In this document: positions 53,824-62,922 of the stretch, piece after piece
Layout: each line of letters starts with the position of its first letter
Position numbering within the stretch: position 1 is the first letter of the stretch
Assembly (NCBI RefSeq): GCF_001562275.1
Contig: NZ_CP014304.1
Span: 3,844,001 to 3,908,000 of the forward strand
Direction: 5' to 3'
DNA length: 64,000 bases
Origin: Hymenobacter sp. PAMC 26628
Lineage (GTDB): Bacteria; Bacteroidota; Bacteroidia; Cytophagales; Hymenobacteraceae
Translations under genes and position numbers: made by a program
The notes under the pieces: model-generated
Told to the model about the DNA's origin: nothing
The model's database searches: none
The model's input: the letters and a program-made list of their open reading frames with translations, nothing else

Positions 53824-54141
53824 ATGGAAAACGACATACGCATTTACGTAGAGGAGGCCCCCGGCCAGCGCCGCGAGCTGGAGGCCCCTACCGACATGGG
53901 CCTGAGCCTGATGGAGCTGCTCAAGGCCAACGACTACCCCATTCAGGCCACGTGCGGCGGCATGGCCCTGTGCGCCACCTGCCACGTGGAGGTGCTAGCG
54001 GGCCCCGTCCTACCGGAGCCCCAGGACGCCGAGCTGGACATGCTCGAAACCCTGCCCCACGTGTACGAAGGCTCGCGCCTGAGCTGCCAGATTCGCCTCG
54101 AGCCGCGTAATGACGGCTTGGTCGTGCGCATCGCTGGGTAA
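53824..54141 (+). CDS. 2Fe-2S ferredoxin
   Basis: 105 residues. The cluster ligands fit CGGMALCATC (Cys-x5-Cys-x2-Cys) and the fourth cysteine SRLSCQIRL, the adrenodoxin/bacterial-type 2Fe-2S pattern. Together with the reductase directly upstream it forms an NADPH-driven electron supply, for example for oxygenases, desaturases or radical SAM enzymes. Confidence 0.93.
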   Translation: MENDIRIYVEEAPGQRRELEAPTDMGLSLMELLKANDYPIQATCGGMALCATCHVEVLAGPVLPEPQDAELDMLETLPHVYEGSRLSCQIRLEPRNDGLVVRIAG

Positions 54142-54147
54142 TGCGCT

Positions 54148-54242
54148 GTAGCGTGGCCGCTGCGCGTCCGCGTCACTCGCTTCGTCCTGCCGATAATCGT
54201 TGGGCGACCGTTTAACGCGCGAACTCGCAGAGTCCACGCTAC
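54148..54242. repeat. Inverted repeat, family B, second copy
   Basis: GTAGCGTGGCCGCTGCGCGT and mirror ending GCAGAGTCCACGCTAC, with the shared inner CTCGCTTCGTCCTGCCGATA block, as at 51003-51097. Confidence 0.85.
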
Positions 54243-54250
54243 AAATCACA

Positions 54251-54285
54251 AAAAATCCCCGCCAGTAACTGGCGGGGATTTTTTG
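54251..54285. terminator. Bidirectional rho-independent terminator
   Basis: AAAAATCCCCGCC and GGCGGGGATTTTTT arms around AGTAACT, between the convergent ferredoxin and H1-like genes. Confidence 0.9.
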
Positions 54286-54300
54286 TGGCAAAAACCGAAT

Positions 54301-54921
54301 CTAGCGGCGGTGCTTCTTGCTGCTCTTGTGGCTGGCCGTGGCCTTCTTTTTGGCAGACGACGACTTTTTGTGCGCGGTCACTTTTTTAGCGGCGGCCTTG
54401 TGCTTGGTTTTGGTCGTGCTGTGGTGGCTCTTGCTGCTTTTGGCGGCGCGGGCCTCCTTGGCGCGGGCGGCTTTCGACTTGGTTTTCGTCTTGGCGGCTT
54501 TGTTGCGGCTGGCTTTTGAGCTGTGCTTGCTGCTGCTGTGGCGGGCGGCGCGGCGCTCGGAGGCGCGCTCTTCGGCCCGGGCCTCGGCGCGGCGGGCGGA
54601 TAGCCAGGCGGCGTGGCGGGCGGCGTAGGAACGGGTGGTGTGGGCTTCGCGGGTGGCTACGGTGGCTTCTTCGGGCCGGGCCTCTTCGGCGCTGGCCGTG
54701 GCGTGGGCGGTAGCGTCGTTTTCGGGCGAAGCGGTGGCATCGTCAGTAGCGGCGGCGCGAACGGTTTCGGCCTTTTTGCGGCGCACCGGCATCAGGAAAT
54801 CGCGCTCGGCGCGCTCGCGCAGGCTCAGGTTTTCTTCGCCGGGAAGTTTCGTTACGGGCGTCTGGGCGTGGGCCGTGCCCAGGGTCAGAAATAGGGCCGC
54901 CAGGGCTAACAACTGCTTCAT
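54301..54921 (-). CDS. Secreted protein with histone-H1-like Lys/Ala/Ser tail
   Basis: 206 residues from ATG 54921. A signal peptide (about 1-20, MKQLLALAALFLTLGTAHA) precedes a charged middle and a C-terminal half rich in Lys, Ala and Ser (KHSSKASRNKAAKTKTKSK and KKVTAHKKSSSAKKKATAS), like the tails of histone H1 or bacterial Hc1-type proteins. With a signal peptide it should be outside the inner membrane, where a DNA-packing role is unlikely; it may bind extracellular DNA or acidic polysaccharide. A promoter matches just upstream. Confidence 0.75.
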   Translation of the reverse strand: MKQLLALAALFLTLGTAHAQTPVTKLPGEENLSLRERAERDFLMPVRRKKAETVRAAATDDATASPENDATAHATASAEEARPEEATVATREAHTTRSYAARHAAWLSARRAEARAEERASERRAARHSSSKHSSKASRNKAAKTKTKSKAARAKEARAAKSSKSHHSTTKTKHKAAAKKVTAHKKSSSAKKKATASHKSSKKHRR

Positions 54922-54951
54922 AGTATAATCATTATCCAATTGGTCGAAAGG

Positions 54952-54982
54952 CAAAGCTAAGCCCATTCTTGGCAAGATGCAA
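54952..54982 (-). promoter_or_regulatory. Promoter of the H1-like gene
   Basis: On the minus strand TTG (54982-54980), a 20-nt spacer and TAGCTTTG (54959-54952), 31 nt before the ATG: a full match. Confidence 0.75.
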
Positions 54983-55055
54983 GTGCCGCCGGGCCCCCAC
55001 CTGGCCCGGCGGCCACCCCGTTTGCCCCCGCCCGGGGCCCCGATTTGCCCCCCTC

Positions 55056-58000
55056 CTACCGCGCAATGATTAGCCGCTGCCCAGCCGAATTGGCCCCAAA
55101 TTCGGGCGCGTACAGGCACTGTACCTGGCTTAGGCCGCCCGAGAAATCGCCGGCCTGGCTGGCCCGCAGCCGGTACTCAAACACGTGCGTGCCGCGCGGC
55201 ACGGCGCTCAGAAAAAAGTTAGTGGCCGCATCGCGGGGGCTCTCGTAGTAGCCCAGCCCGTTCTGGTAGCGGTAGCCGCTGAGCTGACCGATGGGCTCAA
55301 GGCCGGCGGCGCGCTGGTCTTTGAGGTGCACGTACTCTAGGGCCCGGTCGGTGCGTAGCACGAGGCGCACCACCAAGGCGTCGCCCACTTTGAGGGGCGC
55401 GGCGGCGGTTAGCTTTTCGAGCATGGGGCCCCCGGCGGTGCGGGTTTCGCGGTAGAGCTGGCGCTCCAGGCTGAGGGGCGTGGCGGCGGGCGTAATCCGG
55501 TCGATGTCCTCAAAATACTGCCAATACAGCGCGCCCCAAGCCACGCCCGCATCGGCCTTGGCGACGGTGACGTTGCCCTGCGCGGGCAGGATTTCGGCCG
55601 CCGGCCAACTGGTTTTGAAATAGCCAGTGCCGGCCTGGGCCGCTTCGGGCCGCACGGGCTGGGCCCCCACGCTGATTTGCAGCGGCTGCGGGGCGGCCAG
55701 CCAGTCAGAGCCGCGCAGCAGCAGGGCGTAGCAGGCGTCGGCGGTGGCGCGGGTGCTGGGCCAGTGGTGGGTTTGCTTTTGGGTGAGCAACCAGAGCTTC
55801 ATTTCGTCAACCGATTTCTGGTCGTTTTTCACTTCGTCGAAGGCTTCGATGAGCGTGGCCTGGGTTTCGGTGGGGGCTTCGCGCCAGTAGTAGCCGCCGG
55901 CCACCTCCTTCCAGTACATGCCCAGCGCGGGCGAATGCAAGGCGTTTTCGGCCAGGGCGCGCAGGATTTGCTGGGCCGCCGGGGCCCCCTTGCTTTCCCG
56001 AAACAGCGCCAGCGCCACTTGCGCTTGCAGGTAGCGCGTTTGGCCCGGCCAGAACTGGGCGGCCTGCCCGCGGTAGTAGGCGTAGGCGGGCTGCGCGGCT
56101 TTGGCCACGGGCTGGCCAGGCCAGAAGCTGCGGGCGTACAGGGCCTGGATTTGCAGGTCGCCGAGGTGGTTGTCGGCCAGCTTCACGGCCTTTTGGCGGC
56201 GCAGCTCGGCGTAGTCGCGGGCGGTGGCGGCGTCGAGGTAGCGCAGGGCGTTTTGCAGGAGGGGGCGGGCGGCGGCGTTTTGGCTGGCGTCGAGGGCCCC
56301 CAGTTTTTTCAGCTTGCCGAAGCCGGCCACGATGAGCTGGGTGAGGTAGCGGTCGGCGGGCATTTTTTCGAACCACGGAAACGCGCCGCCGGGCCCCTGC
56401 ATGGCCTGGAGCTTGGCCAGGGCGCGGGCGGTTTCGGTGCGCAGCCGCACGGTATCAAACAGGGTGGTGAGGCGGGCCAGGCGCTCGGTTTCGCCCTGCG
56501 CGTCGCGCACCCAGGGGGTTTCTTGCAGCAGCAGGTTTTTCAGCTCCTGGTTTTGGTTAAGCTTGCTTTCCAGGGCGTTGCGCTGGGAGGAGGTGCCGCT
56601 CTGAGCTTGGCGGTTCCACTCGGCCAGCACGGCTTTGAAGCGGGGATTGGACCGCAGGATTTGGGCGGCCAATGCGTTGGCGTAGAGCCGGCTGAACACC
56701 TGCTCAGAGCACTCGTAGGGGTACTCCATCAGGTAGGGCAGGCTCTGCACGGCGTACCAGGCGGGGTTGGCCGTCATTTCCAGCGTGAGGGAGTAGTTAC
56801 GCCGCGTGGGCGAGGCGGGGCCGGTCAGCTTCTTCAGCTCGAAGGTGCGGGCGCCGGGGCCCACCATGGGCAGCGGCAGGCTCTCGGTGACGAGGATGCG
56901 GTTGGGCAGCACGGGCAGCGTGTTTTCCTCGCCGTCGGTGTAGGTAGTTGTCAGTTGTTCGTTGTCAGTTGTTCGTTTTTTGCGGGCCTTCCGTTGGCTC
57001 TTTGTTAGTTTGTCAGCCGCGTTTTTTTGCTCACTAACAACCGACAACGAAGAACTAACAACTACCCGATACGTCACGGCTACCGGCGCAAAGTCGGCGG
57101 GCAAGCGCAATTCCCAGCCCAGGGCGGCGCTTTGGTGGGCCCCGGCGGCCACGGGCTGCTGGGCGGGGCCCCGCAGCAGGTGAGCGGTGAGGTCCTGGCC
57201 GGTGGCGGCGTCGAGCAGGAAGAGCTGGGCCGTGCCGCTGGTGGCGTAGTTGGTCAGGTTCGAGAACTTGGCGGGGAAGGTGAACGTGTCGCCCTGGCGC
57301 AGGAAGCGCGGGGCGTTGGGCGTAATCTGCACTTCCTTTTGGGTAACGAGCTGCCGGGCCAGCTGGCCGGTGCGCAAGTTTCGGTCGTGGGCCAGGGCCA
57401 GCAGCTGCCAGCGCGTCACGGCCTCCGGCATCTGGAATTCGAGCACCACGTCGCCGTTCTTATCGGTGCGCAAGGCCGGCTCCCATAAGGCCGTTTCGCG
57501 GAAATCGGTGCGGGTGGGCACGGTGGAGAGGTCGGGTTGGGCCGGCTTCGCAACGGCGCTCACGGCACCCGTCAGGTCGGAGCGTTTTTGCGTCCCATAG
57601 CCCACTACCACCACTTCGTTTAATGATTGACTATCAGCCATCATCGGGGTTGCGGCAGCGACGCTTGAAATTCCTCGTATCCTGACACTTATCCTATTGC
57701 CAGGGGCCCCGCGCCCCATCAATCTATTTTCAAAGGCCAAAGCCCAGTCGTTTAATATTGGATAGCTCACCGCTAATTGCCTAGGCTCCGCACCCGGCTC
57801 CGCCAACGAAACAGAATTCAACTCCCCAAACTGCCCCTGCCACCCAAACCGCGGCGGGTAATACCGGTTCCCAAAGCCCAATCCCTGGAAGCTGTGCGGC
57901 CGGAATACGTCCAGGCTCTGGTCGTAAAGCGTGGCCAGCAGCTCGGCGGCGGCGGCTTGGCCGGTGGCTTGGTGGATGGCGATGCGCCAGGTTTCCTTTT

Positions 58001-61000
58001 GGCCGGGTTGGAGCCGGTCGCGGAAGGTGCTGATGGCGAGCTGCAACGGCTGCGGCTTTTCGGTTACCTGCACGGTAGCGTCGTGGCGGTAGAGGCGGTT
58101 GGCGCGCACCTGCGTGGTGTGGATGTACAGGGGCCCCGGGGCGTTGGCGGGGCCACTTGCTACGGCCACGCGGCGCTGCTCGCCGGCGCGCAGCGTCAGC
58201 CACTCCTGGCGCAGTAGCTGGCCGCCGTGCTCCACTTCGAGCAGGATGCGTGTCTCGGCCTCGCTGCTGCCCAGCAAGATGGCGGCGGATTGGCTGGGGG
58301 CCACAGTGTCGGCCAGCGCCACAAACCAGTCGGGCGTAGCGAAGGGCACGGTGGGGGCCCCAGAGTCATAGAGCGTGAAATTGTGCAATGCCCGCGCCGA
58401 ATCGCGGCCCGCAGCACGGGCTTCGAGGCGGTAGCGGCCGGTGGGCAGGGCCCCCAGGGCGGCGCTCAGGGCGAGGGCGGGGCTAGCGTTGGTGTCGAAA
58501 GCCAGGGTTTTGACCAACTCTGGCGCAGCTTCGTTCTCCACGGTTTCGGGCGCGAGACCGGGCACGCCGGCTGGGTTGGGGCGGTAGCGCAGGGCCAGCA
58601 GGCGCAGCGTGCCGGCGGCCGGCAGCGGCTCGCCGGTGGCGTTAGTGCCCAGCAGCCGGAAGGTGGGCAGGTGCTGCTTGTCGGCCAGCCCGGGGCCCTG
58701 GATACTCAGGCTGAGCGGGTTGCGGCCGATGGGAAAGCCGCGGGTGGCGCTGCGGGTTTCGCCGGCCGCGTCGGTCACGTCGGCCGTCACTTCGAACAAG
58801 TAGCTTGGCTCCCAGCCGCTCCGGCCGGCCCGCGGGGGCCCCAGCGGCGGCGTGAACGTGACGCTGAAGCGGCCGTCGGCGTCGGTGGTGGCGGTGCCGT
58901 GGGCAATTTCCTGGTTGCCAGCGCCCGGGCCGGGGCGGTAGCCGCCGCGGCGAAAATTGTAGTCAAACAGCGCGTACAGCTCGCGGCGCGTGACACGGTA
59001 ATTCACCGCGGCCCCGTCGGTAGCCTGCCCAGCGTAGGCGCGGGCGTGGCCGCTCACGGCCAGCGGCTGGCCCAGCTGCGGGCGGCCGGGCACCGAGTCG
59101 AGCTGCACGTAGAAGGTGGGCCGCTTGTAGTCTTCCACGGCAAACTGAATACTATTATCGTCCGTCCGCAACGTCATTTCGCCGTTGAGCAACCCAGTAG
59201 GCAACACCAGTGAGCCATTAAAACTGCCGAAATCGGACGTAACAAAGGGCTGCGTTTGCACGGTTTGGCCATTCACGTCCACCATCCGCACGCTTACCGA
59301 CTGTTTAGCTAGCAGGTCGGCTTTGCCGCGGAGCACCTGCGTAAGAATGCCCTTGAAGTACACCGTCTGCCCCGGCCGGTAAATGGCTCGGTCAGTGAAA
59401 AGAAATGTGCGGCGCGCGGGCTGTTCAACAAGGGGTTTACCGGACGTAGCATACTGCTCGTTTTCTATGTTCACCAGCAACGTGTCGCGGCCTTGCCAAA
59501 CCTGCGCCGTGGCTAGGCGCTCGTGCTCTGTCGGCGCCGTTAGTAGAAGTGGCGCGGGCACGGCTATTTCGCCAGTAGCGGCGGCTTTTATTTTTTCCCC
59601 CAGGCGAATATCAGTTCGGGATTTGGTACGGTTGTAAGCCTGGTATATGCCCCGCGCCGTGGCGTTCGTTAGCAGGGCCCCACTTTGCCGGTTCAGTAGC
59701 AACAGCGTCGTAACGCCCGTTTGCCCATTCACCCGTTTCACGGCACTTAATTCGCTAGCGCCCACGAATGCATACGCCGTTACGGTACCCGCCTGTGCTG
59801 ATGAAGCCGCCGCATCAGTAGAAAGCCGGGCCTTGTTGCTCAGCAGTACGAGGTAATACCCAGCCGGCAACCCTGTTCCGGCAGCCGCTATTTTTTGGTC
59901 TTTGTAATCGCGTGGGTGCGTGGGCACTGGCACGGCCCAGGTGGCCGCGGGCGCAACGCGTAAGGCACGGGCATATTGCTTAGAAAGCGGCCGCTCATCG
60001 TAATCGCCCGACTTTTCCCACTCCTTCAGCGAAACCCGATACGCCCAGGCGTGCAGCTCCGTCACGTTGCGGGCCGTCACGTCGAGGCGCCAGGGCTGGC
60101 CGGGCACCACAATTTCGGCGGCGGAAAAGGTTAGCTCTGGCCGCTCGATTTCGGCGCGCAGGGCCCGGGCACGGGCCGCCCCGCGCGACTTGGGGAACCG
60201 CGCTTCGGCAGTCCGCGCCCGGGCCACGGCGGCCACCGGGGTGCTGTCGCGGGCCAGGACGGCTTGGGCGGCCAAGAATTCGGTGCTGATGGGCAGCGCT
60301 TTGTAGGCGTCGGCTGCGCGGGCCAGGGCGGGGCCGTACGCATCGGCCAAATCGGTGTTTTGGGTGAGGCGGTGCAGGTAGTCGAGGCGCTGCAAGTCCA
60401 CGGCGGCCAGGGCCCCGGGGTTGGCGGCGGCCAGCGGCAGGCGGGCGGCGGTGAGGCGCTGCAGCAGCTGCAGCGCCAGCCGCGGGCCGTTCAGCGGGTC
60501 GGCGGCCGGGGCCCCCAGCGGCAGGCCGGCAAACTCCTGGGCGCTGCCGAACAGCTGAGGATCAGTTACCTGGAACTGCTGCACGGGCCGGGTGAGGTAC
60601 AGTTCCTGGTTTTGCAGGCCGGCGATGGCGCGCTGGGCCAGCAGGTCGTAGAGGGTGGGGCGCAGGGCGCGGCCCTCGGCGTCGCCGCCCGTGGCCAGGT
60701 CGCCGAGGTCGGCCAGGGTGGTGGTAAGCTGGCGGGCGGGCGCGTCTTCTACCGACTGGAAGTAGTGCCGCACGATGGCCGCGCCGAGCCGGGCGGCGTC
60801 CCAGGTGGCGAGGGTGGTGCCGCCGTCGGCCGCGCCGGGCGTGTCGCCGTCGGCGGTGGGCGGGGCCCCAGCGGTGCGCTGGTACAGCTGGTAGCGGTGC
60901 TGGTTGTAGTAGTCGGCGTAGAGGCCGGCCAGCAGCGAGTGCAGCACAGGCCGGGCCGGGAACTGGGCCGTTTTCACGTCGGCTTCGAGCAGGGCGATGG

Positions 61001-61265
61001 CCTTCTCGTCTGCGTCGTTTTCCTTATTCTCCAGCAGCCGGATTTTGTAGAGCAGGGCCCGGACGTAGGCCGGGGCGTTGTTTTCGCGCCGGGCCTGTTG
61101 GTAGATTTTTTCGACCAGCGGCGCGGCGGTGGCGGTCTGCTCTTTTTGCAGGAGGGCGTCGATTTTTTTCCACTGCGCGGGGTACGGCGTGGCGGGGCCC
61201 GGCGCGGCGCGGTCGGCAAAAAAGGTCAGCAGTAACAGCAGGCAAGCAAGCAGAAACGGGCGCAT
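55056..61265 (-). CDS. Alpha-2-macroglobulin family protein with thioester motif and SusC-like insertion
   Basis: 2069 residues from ATG 61265, which precedes a signal peptide (MRPFLLACLLLLLTFFADRA). MG domains follow (LFTDRAIYRPGQTVYFKGIL is the MG2-like anchor), then a bait region and the thioester CxEQ motif in YPYECSEQVF (Cys1519). Two oddities stand out: near 1205-1235 the chain reads NEVVVVGYGTQKRSDLTGAV, the plug signature of SusC-type TonB receptors, and about 1397-1442 is encoded by an in-frame palindromic repeat (SLSVVSEQKNAADKLTK and neighbours). Bacterial A2Ms trap proteases in the periplasm; this gene stands alone without a pbpC partner in view. Confidence 0.9.
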   Translation of the reverse strand: MRPFLLACLLLLLTFFADRAAPGPATPYPAQWKKIDALLQKEQTATAAPLVEKIYQQARRENNAPAYVRALLYKIRLLENKENDADEKAIALLEADVKTAQFPARPVLHSLLAGLYADYYNQHRYQLYQRTAGAPPTADGDTPGAADGGTTLATWDAARLGAAIVRHYFQSVEDAPARQLTTTLADLGDLATGGDAEGRALRPTLYDLLAQRAIAGLQNQELYLTRPVQQFQVTDPQLFGSAQEFAGLPLGAPAADPLNGPRLALQLLQRLTAARLPLAAANPGALAAVDLQRLDYLHRLTQNTDLADAYGPALARAADAYKALPISTEFLAAQAVLARDSTPVAAVARARTAEARFPKSRGAARARALRAEIERPELTFSAAEIVVPGQPWRLDVTARNVTELHAWAYRVSLKEWEKSGDYDERPLSKQYARALRVAPAATWAVPVPTHPRDYKDQKIAAAGTGLPAGYYLVLLSNKARLSTDAAASSAQAGTVTAYAFVGASELSAVKRVNGQTGVTTLLLLNRQSGALLTNATARGIYQAYNRTKSRTDIRLGEKIKAAATGEIAVPAPLLLTAPTEHERLATAQVWQGRDTLLVNIENEQYATSGKPLVEQPARRTFLFTDRAIYRPGQTVYFKGILTQVLRGKADLLAKQSVSVRMVDVNGQTVQTQPFVTSDFGSFNGSLVLPTGLLNGEMTLRTDDNSIQFAVEDYKRPTFYVQLDSVPGRPQLGQPLAVSGHARAYAGQATDGAAVNYRVTRRELYALFDYNFRRGGYRPGPGAGNQEIAHGTATTDADGRFSVTFTPPLGPPRAGRSGWEPSYLFEVTADVTDAAGETRSATRGFPIGRNPLSLSIQGPGLADKQHLPTFRLLGTNATGEPLPAAGTLRLLALRYRPNPAGVPGLAPETVENEAAPELVKTLAFDTNASPALALSAALGALPTGRYRLEARAAGRDSARALHNFTLYDSGAPTVPFATPDWFVALADTVAPSQSAAILLGSSEAETRILLEVEHGGQLLRQEWLTLRAGEQRRVAVASGPANAPGPLYIHTTQVRANRLYRHDATVQVTEKPQPLQLAISTFRDRLQPGQKETWRIAIHQATGQAAAAELLATLYDQSLDVFRPHSFQGLGFGNRYYPPRFGWQGQFGELNSVSLAEPGAEPRQLAVSYPILNDWALAFENRLMGRGAPGNRISVRIRGISSVAAATPMMADSQSLNEVVVVGYGTQKRSDLTGAVSAVAKPAQPDLSTVPTRTDFRETALWEPALRTDKNGDVVLEFQMPEAVTRWQLLALAHDRNLRTGQLARQLVTQKEVQITPNAPRFLRQGDTFTFPAKFSNLTNYATSGTAQLFLLDAATGQDLTAHLLRGPAQQPVAAGAHQSAALGWELRLPADFAPVAVTYRVVVSSSLSVVSEQKNAADKLTKSQRKARKKRTTDNEQLTTTYTDGEENTLPVLPNRILVTESLPLPMVGPGARTFELKKLTGPASPTRRNYSLTLEMTANPAWYAVQSLPYLMEYPYECSEQVFSRLYANALAAQILRSNPRFKAVLAEWNRQAQSGTSSQRNALESKLNQNQELKNLLLQETPWVRDAQGETERLARLTTLFDTVRLRTETARALAKLQAMQGPGGAFPWFEKMPADRYLTQLIVAGFGKLKKLGALDASQNAAARPLLQNALRYLDAATARDYAELRRQKAVKLADNHLGDLQIQALYARSFWPGQPVAKAAQPAYAYYRGQAAQFWPGQTRYLQAQVALALFRESKGAPAAQQILRALAENALHSPALGMYWKEVAGGYYWREAPTETQATLIEAFDEVKNDQKSVDEMKLWLLTQKQTHHWPSTRATADACYALLLRGSDWLAAPQPLQISVGAQPVRPEAAQAGTGYFKTSWPAAEILPAQGNVTVAKADAGVAWGALYWQYFEDIDRITPAATPLSLERQLYRETRTAGGPMLEKLTAAAPLKVGDALVVRLVLRTDRALEYVHLKDQRAAGLEPIGQLSGYRYQNGLGYYESPRDAATNFFLSAVPRGTHVFEYRLRASQAGDFSGGLSQVQCLYAPEFGANSAGQRLIIAR
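56944..57064. repeat. Palindromic repeat inserted in frame in the alpha-2-macroglobulin gene
   Basis: GTAGTTGTCAGTTGTTCGTT (56944 onward) faces a similar reverse complement ending at 57064, about 28 of 33 positions pairing. The translated insert is Lys/Thr/Gln-rich and unlike the rest of the protein. AGTTG-rich arms resemble those flanking the family A repeat near 42.4-42.6 kb. Confidence 0.8.
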
Positions 61266-61532
61266 AATCGGCAACGAAGGGAGAGGTTGGGGCCTTAAAG
61301 ATGCCGGGCTCCACCAGATTCCACACGGGCCGCGCAATTAAATGCGTTTCGCCCGCCACCCGCCCGCCGCAAACATCATTTACTGATAATCTGCGCCATA
61401 AGGTTTATATATTGCCGGAAGCCGATCTTTGGGCGGGGTATTTCTCTGGCCGGAAAACATAAATTATTTATCCGTGGCAACAGCCGCCGGGGCCCCGCGG
61501 GCGGCCGGGGCCCGCCCCTTTCTTTGCAACAA

Positions 61533-62156
61533 ATGCAGTGGTACCAGGAAGAAATAGCGCGGCTGCTGGCCAAGGCCCCGGGCCGGGGCGGGCGGCCCAA
61601 GGTTGCGTTCTACGGCAGCTCCACGTTCACGCAGTGGCCGGGGCTGGAGCGGTCCTTCCCGCAAGTGGAGGCCGTTAACCTGGGATTTGGGGGCTCGACG
61701 CTGGCGGCCTGCGCCTGGTTTTTTGCGCAGGTGGTGCCCCCGCACCGGCCCGATGCCCTGCTGGTGTACGCCGGCGACAACGACTTGGGCGACGGCCGCA
61801 CGGCCGAGGAAGTGGTGTTGTTTTTCGACCACCTGCGGGCTGCGGTCGCGGCGGCCCTGGGGGCCGTGCCGCTGTGCTTCGTGTCCATAAAGCCCAGCCC
61901 GGCCCGGCTGCACCTGCGCGGCCGCATCGAGTACGCCAACGCCTGCATTGCCCAGCGGGTGGCGGCGGTGGGGCCCCCGCTGTACTTTCTCAACGTCTAC
62001 GACCGGATGCTGGACGGGCGCGGCATCCCCCAGCCGGCCTTGTTCGTGGCCGATGGCTTGCACCTCTCGCCGCAGGGCTACGCCCTCTGGCAGCAACAAA
62101 TTGACGCCCAGCTGATTCGGATGCACCTGCAAGCCTTGCCGCCGGAACCCGCTTGA
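61533..62156 (+). CDS. SGNH/GDSL hydrolase (cytoplasmic type)
   Basis: 207 residues from ATG 61533; an in-frame TTG lies three codons before. The serine is in FYGSSTFTQW (GSS form of block I), the glycine in NLGFGGSTLA, the asparagine in YAGDNDLGDG and the Asp-His pair in VADGLHLSPQGY. No signal peptide is visible, unlike the other SGNH enzyme at 34709. An esterase gene follows 29 nt later, suggesting an operon. Confidence 0.88.
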   Translation: MQWYQEEIARLLAKAPGRGGRPKVAFYGSSTFTQWPGLERSFPQVEAVNLGFGGSTLAACAWFFAQVVPPHRPDALLVYAGDNDLGDGRTAEEVVLFFDHLRAAVAAALGAVPLCFVSIKPSPARLHLRGRIEYANACIAQRVAAVGPPLYFLNVYDRMLDGRGIPQPALFVADGLHLSPQGYALWQQQIDAQLIRMHLQALPPEPA

Positions 62157-62185
62157 TCTGCCTTCACTTAGCCCCCGCCCTGCCC

Positions 62186-62911
62186 ATGCACCGCGAATAT
62201 CACGAATGGTTTAGCCCGGCTTTGGGTAGGCGAATGGAGCTGCTCGTTTTTGGTGAGGCCGGGGCCCGGGTGCTGCTGTTTCCCACCCGGCGGGCCCATT
62301 TTTTCGACTACGAGAATTGGGGCGTGGTGGAGGCCCTGCGCCCCAAGGTGGAGCGCGGCTACTTGCAGCTCTACTGCCTCGACAGCATCGATGCCGAGAG
62401 CCTCTATTGCGCCGCCAAGCACCCGGCCGAGCGCATCGGGCGCCACTTGCAGTACGAGCGCTACCTCCTCGACGAGGTGCTGCCCCTCACCCAGCGCAAC
62501 CCCCACCCCTGCCTGATGGCCGCCGGGTGCAGCATGGGCGCCTACCACGCCGTCAACCTGGCCTTCCGGCACCCGCACTTGTTCGGCAAGGTGCTGGGCC
62601 TGAGCGGGCGCTACGACCTGACCCAGCCGATGGCCTCCTTCCAGGACTTGTTCCAGGGCTACGTCGACGAAGCTGTGTACCTGAACACGCCCAACCGCTT
62701 CCTGGCCAACCTCACCGATGCCTACTACCTGGCCAGCCTGCGGCGGCTGGAAATCACATTGGCGGTTGGGGCCGAAGATGCATTCCTGGCCGACAACTTG
62801 TTTCTGAGCCAATTGCTCCACGCCAAGGGCATTGCCCACCAGCTGCACGTGTGGGCCGGTGAAGCGCACGCGCCCCCGGCCTGGCAGCACATGGCCGGGC
62901 TATACTTATAA
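62186..62911 (+). CDS. Alpha/beta hydrolase, putative esterase (esterase D type)
   Basis: 241 residues from ATG 62186; an in-frame TTG at 62153 would overlap the previous stop but adds weak residues. The nucleophile elbow AAGCSMGAYH (GxSxG) and the late histidine in WAGEAHAPPAW fit the esterase/PHB-depolymerase-like family. Cytoplasmic, substrate unknown. It is 29 nt from the SGNH gene, so both may act on related esters. Confidence 0.85.
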   Translation: MHREYHEWFSPALGRRMELLVFGEAGARVLLFPTRRAHFFDYENWGVVEALRPKVERGYLQLYCLDSIDAESLYCAAKHPAERIGRHLQYERYLLDEVLPLTQRNPHPCLMAAGCSMGAYHAVNLAFRHPHLFGKVLGLSGRYDLTQPMASFQDLFQGYVDEAVYLNTPNRFLANLTDAYYLASLRRLEITLAVGAEDAFLADNLFLSQLLHAKGIAHQLHVWAGEAHAPPAWQHMAGLYL

Positions 62912-62922
62912 GCGGCCCGGCG

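Noticed and set aside
42458..54242. The inverted repeats as insertion sequences or CRISPR
   Set aside because: No transposase, no direct target duplications seen, and no regular spacing of short direct repeats. They are short palindromic intergenic elements.
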